From Caldora sp965222765 (GTDB taxonomy: Bacteria > Cyanobacteriota > Cyanobacteriia > Cyanobacteriales > Coleofasciculaceae), in assembly GCA_965222765.1 (NCBI GenBank), contig CBDCVG010000001.1, forward strand, positions 6,256-70,255: 64,000 bases of DNA, given 5' to 3'. The position numbers were made by a program, and so were the translations under genes. Position 1 is the first letter of the stretch. The number at the start of each line of letters is the position of its first letter. This document shows, piece by piece, positions 43,441 through 51,293 of this stretch. The notes beneath the pieces were generated by a model. That model made no database searches, was not told the DNA's origin, and worked only from the letters and a program-made list of their open reading frames with translations.

Positions 43441-43493
43441 AATAATCTCTCTTTTGCCTCTCTCTAAAGTAGTAAAAGAGGGATTATTTTTTT
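43441..43493 (+). terminator. Rho-independent terminator of ndhB
   Basis: AATAATCTCTCTTTT (43441-43455) pairs with AAAAGAGGGATTATT (43474-43488), 14 of 15 Watson-Crick plus one G-U, followed by seven Ts. Confidence 0.88.
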
Positions 43494-43521
43494 GATTATA
43501 TAAATTCTAGGAAAGGGGTTC

Positions 43522-44451
43522 TCAAAACCCAGACATATGCCAAATTTTGATGGTTTTGTCAGAACTACCACTAACAAGAGTTCGTCCATCTTGGCTAATG
43601 GTAACAGCATAAACCGCACCTAAATGCCTTTTGAGAGTACACAACACCTGTCCAGTACTCAGATTCCACAGTTTAATAGTCTTGTCTCCACTACCAGTGA
43701 CTAAAGTCTGACTATCTGGACTGAAAGCAATAGACTGAATATCACCTGAGTGTCCTATTAAGGGACAAAGAAGCTTACCAGTGTTTAGATTCCATTGTTT
43801 AATGATGCCATCAGCACTGCCACCAGCTAAAGTTTTGCCGTCAGGGCTAATAGCGACAGTATTAATAAAGGATGAATCCCCCGATATGGTTTGGATTTCC
43901 TGTCCACTGGGTAGATGCCATAGCTTGATAGTGTTGTCATTACTGCCACTGACTAAAAGGTTGCCATCCTTGTTGATAGCGACAGCAACCACAAAGTCTG
44001 AATGCCCAGTGAGGATAGACATTATCTGCCCAGTACCCAGATGCCATAGCCTGATGGTTTCATCATTACTGGCACTAGCTAAAAGTTTGCCATCTGGGCT
44101 GATGGCTACACAATTAACAAAGTCAGAATGCCCAATGAGGGTAGAGATTATCTGTCCAGTACCCAGATTCCATAGCCTAACGGTGTTGTCATAGCTACCA
44201 CTAGCTAAAGTTTTCCCATCTTTGCTGATCGTAACAGCAACTACAAAGTCTGAATGTCCAGTGAGGGTAGAAATTGATTTGCCTGTACTGAGATTCCACA
44301 ACTGAATAGTGTTGTCAGCACTACCACTGGCTAAAGTTTTTCCATCCTCGCTAATAGCAACGGCATGAACCCAGTGGGAATGTCCGGTAAGAGTTTCAAC
44401 GCAGCACCAAGTCGAATGGTGTGACATTGATTGAGGTAGCTGTGGAACCAT
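43522..44451 (-). CDS. WD40 repeat protein
   Basis: 309 residues made almost entirely of seven WD40 units of ~42 residues. The typical unit is LTGHSDFVVAVTISKDGKTLASGSYDNTVRLWNL, giving a complete seven-bladed propeller. There is no other domain. In cyanobacteria such propellers are usually the C-terminal part of kinases or NB-ARC proteins, so this could be a stand-alone scaffold or a split-off sensor. The short N-terminal leader (MVPQLPQSMSHHSTW) is unusual. Binding partner unknown. Confidence 0.9.
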   Translation of the reverse strand: MVPQLPQSMSHHSTWCCVETLTGHSHWVHAVAISEDGKTLASGSADNTIQLWNLSTGKSISTLTGHSDFVVAVTISKDGKTLASGSYDNTVRLWNLGTGQIISTLIGHSDFVNCVAISPDGKLLASASNDETIRLWHLGTGQIMSILTGHSDFVVAVAINKDGNLLVSGSNDNTIKLWHLPSGQEIQTISGDSSFINTVAISPDGKTLAGGSADGIIKQWNLNTGKLLCPLIGHSGDIQSIAFSPDSQTLVTGSGDKTIKLWNLSTGQVLCTLKRHLGAVYAVTISQDGRTLVSGSSDKTIKIWHMSGF

Positions 44452-44651
44452 AACGACAGAAAATGATCAGCTTTGCTGCTAACGCCCATCATCCTAGCAT
44501 TTCGTAAATTATTGCTGAGGCAAACGCTGGCAGCTGAGCCAATCACCCCAATTAACTCATCCCCACCCTAAGAGGGATGGGGATGCAAGTGTTATTTGTT
44601 ATTTGTTATTAGTTGTTCGCGAAGAAATATTCCCTCTTTGTGCCCTCTAAT

Positions 44652-44909
44652 CTAAAAATAGTCAGATTCAGGTTCTGGCATCACCATCAGCTCAAAGTTA
44701 GATGGATCCCGTATATAGCGGATTGCTTCTTCTTCTAAACGATGGATCAAGTAAGATTCAAGGGATTTATTGTATCTGATAGCGGCAAGATAGCCATCTA
44801 TATAAAGACGCAGGTAATCAAAGCGATAGCCTCGATTCCACAAATCAACTAAGGCGTCGGTAAGCTTTTGATAGTAGCCTATAGTTCTAGTATCTTGAAG
44901 CATAGTCAC
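44652..44909 (-). CDS. Conserved cyanobacterial 85-residue protein (DUF6761-like)
   Basis: RTIGYYQKLTDALVDLWNRG, YRFDYLRLYIDGYLAAIRY and YLIHRLEEEAIRYIRDPSNFEL form a compact helical protein that I associate with the cyanobacterial family DUF6761. Single gene, function unknown. It reads toward the WD40 gene but is separated from it by 200 bp including repeated GTTATTT heptamers. Confidence 0.7.
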   Translation of the reverse strand: MTMLQDTRTIGYYQKLTDALVDLWNRGYRFDYLRLYIDGYLAAIRYNKSLESYLIHRLEEEAIRYIRDPSNFELMVMPEPESDYF

Positions 44910-45328
44910 AAACAGTTTGGAATTGTTAGTTTTTAAGGAACAAAGACCCTAGCAGTAATCAAAGATTCCCAATGGGGGCTCCTATTAAACTTCGTGATTT
45001 GGCAGTTAATGCCTTTGCCAGGAAATATCTTTCTATAGTTTGAGTTAGATGCATCTGGTTATCCTTGTTCCCACAGCAGAGGAGACTTTTTGTCCATAGA
45101 TGGTTATCACATTGACTCCTTCAATAGATGCTTTTATTCATTAACTATAGTTAAGTTTACCTCAATCACTGAGCTAGTAACGGTTTGGACTGTAATGTGA
45201 TCTAAAGAACAAATCACAGAAAGTAGGATATATCCACTTCTCAATTACCTGAGTAACAATTGTTACAAACTGTTGACATTGATTTTGTTAAGCTAAGGCT
45301 CACCAGCTAAAGGGGAAGTTAAGCTGCT
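44910..45328. other. Upstream region of response regulator gene
   Basis: 419 bases without a gene. The 3' third contains the NtcA-type promoter described separately; the rest shows no clear signal. Confidence 0.6.
45253..45294 (+). promoter_or_regulatory. NtcA-activated promoter
   Basis: GTAACAATTGTTAC (45253-45266) fits the NtcA box GTA-N8-TAC and is a perfect palindrome. Exactly 22 bases later TAAGCT (45289-45294) fits the -10 box TA-N3-T, the canonical class II NtcA promoter spacing. The start codon of the response regulator lies 35 bp downstream. Confidence 0.85.
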
Positions 45329-46105
45329 GTGGAATCGATTTGTGTTCAAATTATCCAAGGAAACCCTCACTTGCGATCGCTACTGGGCTGGCATTTGCAG
45401 CAAGCAGGTTATGGAGTCTACCAATCAGATAGCCTTTATCAAGCAAAACAGGCATTCTATCATCATCAACCAGCCCTGGTTGTTCTAGACTCAGATTTAC
45501 CGGATGGTGATGGTGTTGAATTTTGCCAATGGCTCCAGCAACAACGACAGTCATTGATTTTAATGCTATCAGCCCGCAATACTGAAAGTGACGTTGTGAG
45601 GGGGCTCAAAGCTGGGGCTGACGATTATTTAGTCAAGCCCTTTGGTATGCAAGAGTTTATGGCTCGGGTAGGAGCACTAATTCGGCGTGTTCGTTTAAAT
45701 ACTGCTCCGCTGTCTTTAAACTATGGTGACCTCAAAATTGATTTAGTACAGCGTCGTGTCTGTCTCAAAGGATATTTTGTTGAACTGACACCTCAGGAAT
45801 TTAGTTTGCTCTATGTGCTAGCACAATCTGAAGGATTGGCATTGAGTCGTTCAGAATTACTGCGTCGTGCTTGGCCTGATGCCATTGACAATCCTCGTAC
45901 GATTGATACCCATGTACTATCTCTACGCAAAAAAATTGAGATAGATCCCAGACAGCCCAACTTGATTCAAACTATCCGCAATGTTGGATATCGGTTTAAT
46001 CCAGAATTTATCCAAGGAAATCAGATAAGAACCGAAGAATTAGTAACTAGCAAGACTAATTCTACTGGTACTACTACGCAAGTAGCAGCAAGGAAATTGG
46101 TTTAA
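45329..46105 (+). CDS. OmpR-family response regulator with atypical receiver (NblR-like candidate)
   Basis: 258 residues from the GTG at 45329, with AGGGGAAG at 45311-45318. The receiver domain is ~1-120. The phospho-acceptor region VVLDSDLPDGDG and the Lys of YLVKPF are present, but the usual acidic pair near the start (EDD) is replaced by IIQGNPH, so phosphorylation may not be normal. The C-terminal winged helix (~135-235: VELTPQEFSLLYVLAQ, TIDTHVLSLRKKIE, IRNVGYRF) is complete. An atypical receiver plus an NtcA promoter resembles NblR, the phycobilisome-degradation regulator. That identity is a suggestion; the family is certain. Confidence 0.88.
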   Translation: MESICVQIIQGNPHLRSLLGWHLQQAGYGVYQSDSLYQAKQAFYHHQPALVVLDSDLPDGDGVEFCQWLQQQRQSLILMLSARNTESDVVRGLKAGADDYLVKPFGMQEFMARVGALIRRVRLNTAPLSLNYGDLKIDLVQRRVCLKGYFVELTPQEFSLLYVLAQSEGLALSRSELLRRAWPDAIDNPRTIDTHVLSLRKKIEIDPRQPNLIQTIRNVGYRFNPEFIQGNQIRTEELVTSKTNSTGTTTQVAARKLV

Positions 46106-46351
46106 ATTTTCAGTAATTTTTACAAAAGTATAAACTCAAAAAATACGAGCGAACTGAATGTTACAGCACATTTCATCTTGGTGAGGTACACTCATGTAGG
46201 ACAATATGCTTACCTCATAAGAGTTTTACTGTACCTCATATACCTGCAATCTGCTGTATTTACATCAGTTCGCTTGTCACAAGTGGTGAATACTGTTGTT
46301 TTGAATTCAGCTCTTGTTTTATTGAAACAGTCAACCTATGCTTCAAGGAGG

Positions 46352-46828
46352 TTAGCTGTCAAGGGTATTTCTGCCTAGTACTTGGGCTTTGAGGGCTTGA
46401 ATCTCAGTCATTAGTTCTTGGCGTGTTTCTACTTTGAGTAAGTAGCGGTAAACAAACCAAGCAGTGTAGCCAATTCCCACCAATTCCAAAAAGGGTGCCA
46501 ATAGTGGAATGTCATTGATAGCATCTAGGATTGCTAGGGTTACCTTAACGGCAACAATGAGCAACAGGATCAGTCCCAGGGTGCTTAGGGGCTGTTTATA
46601 TCTGGTAAAGAAATCACCCACCAGATCAGGTAGTTTTGACAAAACGTCAGAAACGGGTTGCACCCATTCCTGCCACTGTACGTTTTCTGATTGCTCAGAA
46701 GGAATTGGTGACACTATCTCTCCAGGCGTTTCAACCTTGACATCTATTTTATTCTTTTGGGCTTCAGCAGCTGCGGCTTCTAGAGGACTGCTCTCAGCTT
46801 TAGATTTTGGCAATTCGGATCCTTCCAT
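46352..46828 (-). CDS. CAAD-domain membrane protein
   Basis: 158 residues. The N-terminal ~60 residues are acidic and variable. The rest is the CAAD domain: DLVGDFFTRYKQPLSTLGLILLLIVAVKVTLAILDAINDIPLLAP, then LELVGIGYTAWFVYRYLLK and ETRQELMTEIQALKAQVLG. It has two transmembrane helices. CAAD is the cyanobacterial domain appended to some aminoacyl-tRNA synthetases; free-standing copies are thylakoid-membrane proteins related to plant CURT1, which bends thylakoids. The latter role is the likelier one here. Confidence 0.9.
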   Translation of the reverse strand: MEGSELPKSKAESSPLEAAAAEAQKNKIDVKVETPGEIVSPIPSEQSENVQWQEWVQPVSDVLSKLPDLVGDFFTRYKQPLSTLGLILLLIVAVKVTLAILDAINDIPLLAPFLELVGIGYTAWFVYRYLLKVETRQELMTEIQALKAQVLGRNTLDS

Positions 46829-47124
46829 ATTTTCTCTACCGTTTCCTTAAGTAGGACATTTTATCGTTAAGCGAGGCAGCTGTATACTATTACAGTCTGA
46901 CTAACTTTTGCCCATATTACCAAAAGTTTTATAATCACTCGGTAAAGTACACCAAAGTATCTGTTAATAGTTTGATATATCTCCATATTGCTCTCAGGAA
47001 TCCATTTATTGGAAATCGTGAGAAGGTTGTTTCTAATTGTTAAAAGTACTACAACTGATGAGATAAAAAATAAGATTCGTTACATTAAAAAATAATAAGG
47101 ATAACTATTCAGGAAGCAGCCCAA

Positions 47125-48111
47125 ATGGCTCAGTCCGATCATCGCGTAATTGCTAGTCTTCTGCTCTGTGTTGGCTTAGCAGTAACTTTGCTGGTATCCC
47201 TAACTCAGGGAGCCGTTCCCTTGAGCCTTGCAGAGCTTCAGCAAGCATTGTGGCATCAAGGAAGTAGTATTAATCAAACGATTGTCTGGGATCTGCGCTT
47301 GCCTCGGCTCATTGCAGCATTGATGGTGGGTTCAGCATTGGGACTTTCCGGTGCACTGCTCCAAGGGATGCTACGCAATGGGTTAGCAGATCCCTTTATT
47401 CTAGGCATTTCTGCGGGAGCAGGATTGGTAGCGGTAGCCTTTTTTACCTTAGGCTTGTTACAAAGTTGGATACCTTTGGCTGCATGGTTGGGAGCGATTG
47501 CAACAACTGGAATAGTATATCTGTTGGCTCGTAGTCAATCAGGAATATCTGTAGAAAGATTGGTGCTAGGGGGAGTGGCGATTAGTTCCCTGTTTGGGGC
47601 TGTACAGTCGATGCTGTTACTGCTCTCAGATGATGGACGAATTCAGGCTGCCCTTAATTGGTTGGTTGGTAGTCTCAATGGACGGGGCTGGAGTGAATTG
47701 GCAATCACCGGTCCCTATCTAGCGATCGCACTGTTAGTGGGTTGTACTCTAGCACGAGTGATGAATTTGTTGCAATTAGGGGACGAGTTAGCAGTGAGTT
47801 TGGGGGTATCATTGTGGCGATCGCGAATGTTAATTGGAGCGATTGCAGCGTTGTTAGCTGCTAGTGCAGTAAGTATTGCTGGCTTGGTGGGCTTTGTGGG
47901 ATTAATTGTGCCCCATGGAGTGCGGTTGTTAGTAGGCACAGACTACCGTTGGGTTTTGCCAATCTCAATTTTGGCAGGAGCCTGGATTGTGCTGCTGGCT
48001 GATTGGCTATCCCGTCTGGGGGCAATCGAACTACCTGTGGGAATTGTGACGGCGTTGTTAGGCTCCCCTGTTTTCGTCTGGTTGCTCTATCGTCGAAGCC
48101 ATGAGGCATAA
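47125..48111 (+). CDS. FecCD/BtuC-type ABC transporter permease
   Basis: 328 residues, about ten helices. LRLPRLIAALMVGSALGLSGALLQG (~52-76), NGLADPFILGISAGAG and GLVGFVGLIVPHGVRLLVGTDYRW are the diagnostic FecCD/BtuC signatures, the last including the contact to the ATPase. It is the first gene of a complete import system with the ATPase and binding protein behind it, and imports a chelated metal such as a siderophore, haem or cobalamin. Neither a cobalamin riboswitch nor an obvious Fur box was found upstream, so the substrate is open. Confidence 0.93.
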   Translation: MAQSDHRVIASLLLCVGLAVTLLVSLTQGAVPLSLAELQQALWHQGSSINQTIVWDLRLPRLIAALMVGSALGLSGALLQGMLRNGLADPFILGISAGAGLVAVAFFTLGLLQSWIPLAAWLGAIATTGIVYLLARSQSGISVERLVLGGVAISSLFGAVQSMLLLLSDDGRIQAALNWLVGSLNGRGWSELAITGPYLAIALLVGCTLARVMNLLQLGDELAVSLGVSLWRSRMLIGAIAALLAASAVSIAGLVGFVGLIVPHGVRLLVGTDYRWVLPISILAGAWIVLLADWLSRLGAIELPVGIVTALLGSPVFVWLLYRRSHEA

Positions 48112-48139
48112 ATTAAGAATTAAGAATGAAGAATTAAGA

Positions 48140-48943
48140 ATGGGGAATTTTGAGACAGCACTGGAAAGTCAGGCTTTGACGGGAGGCTACGGGGAAGAAA
48201 GCATTGTGCAAAACATTAGTTTTGCTCTGCAACCGGGGGAATGGTTGAGCATTTTGGGTGCTAATGGCTCCGGCAAGTCAACTCTGTTACGCTTGCTCAG
48301 TCGTATTCTTTCGCCACAACAGGGAACTGTATTACTAGATGGCAAATCTATTCATACCCAATCGCCACAAATAGTTGCACAAACTTTAGCACTATTGCCC
48401 CAACAGCAGACTATACCCTCTGGATTAACAGTGCGGCAACTAGTGAGTTTGGGCAGGGCTCCCTATCAACCCTGGTGGCGGTGGGAAATGAATGCAGAGG
48501 ATCACAAACAGGTGACTCTGGCACTGGAATCCACAGAGTTAGTGACTTATAGTAATCGCCCTGTAGAGCAGCTTTCCGGAGGTGAACGCCAGCGGGCTTT
48601 TCTGGCGTTAGCCTTGGCGCAAGCTCCCCAGGTATTACTGCTGGATGAACCTACCACCTATCTAGATTTGCGTTACCAACTGGAATTGTTGGAACTGTTG
48701 AAAAACCTGAATCACCACCAGCACATTGCCATCATTACTGTACTCCATGATGTAAATTTAGCTGCTCGATATAGCGATCGCTTAGCTCTACTCAAAGCTG
48801 GACAGTTGTATCATCTTGGTATCCCCACAGATGTACTTACACCTGAAAATCTTGCTGCCATTTTTGGCATTGATGCCACAATTTTACAAACACCTGTAGG
48901 CATTCAAATTTGTCCTCTCACTCCGATTGCATCTGAGCAATGA
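48140..48943 (+). CDS. ABC transporter ATP-binding protein (FecE/BtuD type)
   Basis: 267 residues from the ATG at 48140. A longer frame from 48101 overlaps the permease, but its first 13 codons are made of AATTAAG repeats and are doubtful. Walker A GANGSGKST, Q-loop ALLPQQQTIPSG, signature LSGGERQRAFLALALAQ, Walker B VLLLDEPTTYLD and switch His (VLHDVN) are all intact. It energises the permease encoded just upstream. The repeat inserted between the two genes leaves no Shine-Dalgarno sequence. Confidence 0.94.
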   Translation: MGNFETALESQALTGGYGEESIVQNISFALQPGEWLSILGANGSGKSTLLRLLSRILSPQQGTVLLDGKSIHTQSPQIVAQTLALLPQQQTIPSGLTVRQLVSLGRAPYQPWWRWEMNAEDHKQVTLALESTELVTYSNRPVEQLSGGERQRAFLALALAQAPQVLLLDEPTTYLDLRYQLELLELLKNLNHHQHIAIITVLHDVNLAARYSDRLALLKAGQLYHLGIPTDVLTPENLAAIFGIDATILQTPVGIQICPLTPIASEQ

Positions 48944-49812
48944 AACTATTTCGCCTGATTCTCATTTTGCTAATGTTGTTGCCTTTGGGCTGTAGCCCAT
49001 CCCCAACTACCGATACAACAACGAATTCTGCAACTACTTCTGCTCCTGTAGTCAGTCGTGTGGTAGCACTCACACCCATTACAGCAGACATCGTGTATCG
49101 TCTCGATTCAAATAAGTTGGTGGGTATGACAACTAGTCGGCTACTCGACACAAATGAAGCTCTCCAAGATATTCCTCGTGTCAGCAAAGGGCGTACTCAA
49201 CCTAACTTAGAAAAAATCGTTGCCCTTGAACCAGATCTCGTAATTGGTGCAGCGGGATTTCACGATCAGGTGCTGGAAAAGCTAAAATCTCTGGATATAG
49301 AGATGATCTCAACCAAGCTAGATAGTTGGCGATCTCTAGAAGAGCTGACGCGAAACCTAGCAACAACTATTCAAGCTGATCCAGAACCACTGCTTGAAAG
49401 TTATCAACAGTGCTTACCTACCCAAACTCTATCACAAGAGACTTCTACCTTAGCATTAGTAAGTCGTAAACCCTTGCTTTCTCCGAACAAAAACAGTTGG
49501 GCAGGGGATCTCCTGAGGCAATTTGGGGCAACAAATTTAGTAGCTGATTTACAGGGAAAAAGCCCAATCCAAGGTTATGTTACCCTCTCTCCAGAAAAAG
49601 TGTTACAGTCCAATCCAGAAGTCTTAATCCTCGTGAATCTGGAAGGGGAAAACATTGATGAATTTAAGTCCGAACCTTTCTGGAAAGATTTAGACGCTGT
49701 TCAAAATGACAGGGTTTATGTATTGGATTATTACGGCTTTGTAAATAGTGGTAGTATTGATGCGATCGCTCAAGTTTGCACGCAACTCAAGCAAATTTAT
49801 AGCACAAAGTAG
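48940..49812 (+). CDS. ABC transporter substrate-binding lipoprotein (BtuF/FecB type)
   Basis: 290 residues; start overlaps the ATPase stop by four bases (ATGA). The signal peptide ends in lipobox LLPLGCSP (Cys ~19). The fold is type III helical-backbone binding protein: VVALTPITADIVYRLD, VSKGRTQPNLEKIVALEPDLVIG, and APG-like C-terminal lobe with SPEKVLQSNPEVLILVN. It captures the chelate in the periplasm and delivers it to the permease. BtuF-like similarity favours cobalamin or a related corrinoid, but siderophores are equally possible. Confidence 0.92.
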   Translation: MKLFRLILILLMLLPLGCSPSPTTDTTTNSATTSAPVVSRVVALTPITADIVYRLDSNKLVGMTTSRLLDTNEALQDIPRVSKGRTQPNLEKIVALEPDLVIGAAGFHDQVLEKLKSLDIEMISTKLDSWRSLEELTRNLATTIQADPEPLLESYQQCLPTQTLSQETSTLALVSRKPLLSPNKNSWAGDLLRQFGATNLVADLQGKSPIQGYVTLSPEKVLQSNPEVLILVNLEGENIDEFKSEPFWKDLDAVQNDRVYVLDYYGFVNSGSIDAIAQVCTQLKQIYSTK

Positions 49813-50013
49813 AGATAATCTCCAAATAACCGTGCACTTATTTTCAACAATAGGACTTACGCAGCTACAACACATATAGAGTCAAAGGTGCGTTACGCTA
49901 CGCTAACACACCCTACAAATAGAGGCTTGGCGTAAGTCTTGAACAAAAAAGATTGAAAGCCTTAAGGTGTTGGAGCATCGAGGGCTAATTAACTCATTAT
50001 TCATTATTCATTT

Positions 50014-51108
50014 TCAGCACCATCCTTGTTTTTCTACTAAATCAATACACAATTGATTGACCATCTCTTTATCTACATTATCAGGTAGGGTAGACTTAGT
50101 GTAAGCCAAATCAAGTCCCTGATACAGGTCATTCGCAAGCGCCATTACCTGTTCATAGTTATACTCCCCTCGTTTAATTGCCAGCAACTCCTCAGCATCA
50201 CCTGCTTCTCGACGGTCAACAATTAAATTCTGAGTTTCTAAAATTTCAATTCCTGTCCTCAATAGTCGAATTGCTTGCATCGCGAACTTACAATCGTAGC
50301 CAACAGATGCTTCCATTTTTGCTCTGGATGGATTGCGGTTTTTCTGCCACTGTTGATGATTTTTGTAGTCTCTCTGGGCATTCTGATACTGCTGATTTTT
50401 TTGCAGTAATTGAATAAATTCCTTGGAACTATTAGTCAGTTTTTGGGTATAATCTAATGTCTTTTCTGGCAGTGGGTATTGTCTTAAGACTCCTTTGAAG
50501 TCAATTTCAGCAGTTAGTAAATTATGTAGAGATTCAGCTGGCTCTAAAAATTGGATACGCTCCCTGATTAATAGGTAGAGATATTCCAGAAAAGCGTTCA
50601 CTTCAGTTACTGTTAACAGTTGATTTGACTCTAAACCAAAATCTTCTAGCTGTGGCTTTTTAGTGGGAGGATTGAGTAGCCAGCGACGGTGAGACTCTAG
50701 CTTCTTAATTTGGGCATAACCATATCCTGCATAAGTGTGCTTCACTTTTTTGGAGAGAAACAGTTGCTTCTGCTGTTGCAAGATTTTGCCAACTTCTGTC
50801 AGATGCAGATAGTTTTTGAACCACAGTAGCTCTAGAATATTGGGGTTATTATCAGCTGATAATTTTAAAAATTTCTTGAGTTCATAAATACAGGTATCTT
50901 GAGACAAGTAAGAAAATTTACCTGACTCTTCTGTCCAGCCTTTGTCCTTTTGCTCAATTTGGTTAAATCCTAGATAGTAGGGTTTGCTTGCCACAAAAAC
51001 GCCACGGTAGTCATAATCTGAGGCTTCTGTAGCTAATCCGTAGCCTCGAGAACCGGTTAAGGCAATGAGAATGGTTCGATTTTCAATTTCTTGGCGATTC
51101 ATGAGCAA
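50014..51108 (-). CDS. DNA polymerase beta-superfamily nucleotidyltransferase (COG3541 type)
   Basis: 364 residues. ILIALTGSRGYGLATEASDYDYRGVFVA (~13-40) is the GS-x-G...D-x-D nucleotidyltransferase motif, and the DCKFAMQAIRLLRTGIEILE region near residue 275 is the helical C-terminal part shared with YcgL-like proteins. All catalytic Asp residues are present. Targets of this family are mostly unknown. The gene is complete, and its 5' flank contains a truncated copy of the AATTAAG element. Confidence 0.87.
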   Translation of the reverse strand: MLMNRQEIENRTILIALTGSRGYGLATEASDYDYRGVFVASKPYYLGFNQIEQKDKGWTEESGKFSYLSQDTCIYELKKFLKLSADNNPNILELLWFKNYLHLTEVGKILQQQKQLFLSKKVKHTYAGYGYAQIKKLESHRRWLLNPPTKKPQLEDFGLESNQLLTVTEVNAFLEYLYLLIRERIQFLEPAESLHNLLTAEIDFKGVLRQYPLPEKTLDYTQKLTNSSKEFIQLLQKNQQYQNAQRDYKNHQQWQKNRNPSRAKMEASVGYDCKFAMQAIRLLRTGIEILETQNLIVDRREAGDAEELLAIKRGEYNYEQVMALANDLYQGLDLAYTKSTLPDNVDKEMVNQLCIDLVEKQGWC

Positions 51109-51180
51109 GTGCCGCTGCGCGGAATTAAGAATTAAGAATTAAGAATTAAGAATTAAGAATTAAGAATGCTTATCCGAGCA
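51109..51180 (+). repeat. Dispersed AATTAAG-containing element, copy C (truncated)
   Basis: GTGCCGCTGCGCGG, then five to six AATTAAG heptamers and AATGCTTAT, after which similarity to the other copies ends. It has more heptamers than the other three copies. Confidence 0.7.
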
Positions 51181-51293
51181 GTATTGAGGCAGGAGGTAGG
51201 AGACAGAGGGCAGGAGGCAGGAGGAAGAAGGTTTGGCTTGTTTATTTCTTCCACCTAAAACCTAACACCTAAAACCTAACACCTGTAAGAAGC

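Noticed and set aside
46178..46378. 66-codon plus-strand frame after the response regulator
   Set aside because: No ribosome-binding site or family resemblance; it runs into the convergent CAAD gene.
46829..47124. Cobalamin riboswitch upstream of the ABC transporter
   Set aside because: No GCCACTG-type B12 box or matching stem could be found, so no riboswitch is reported.
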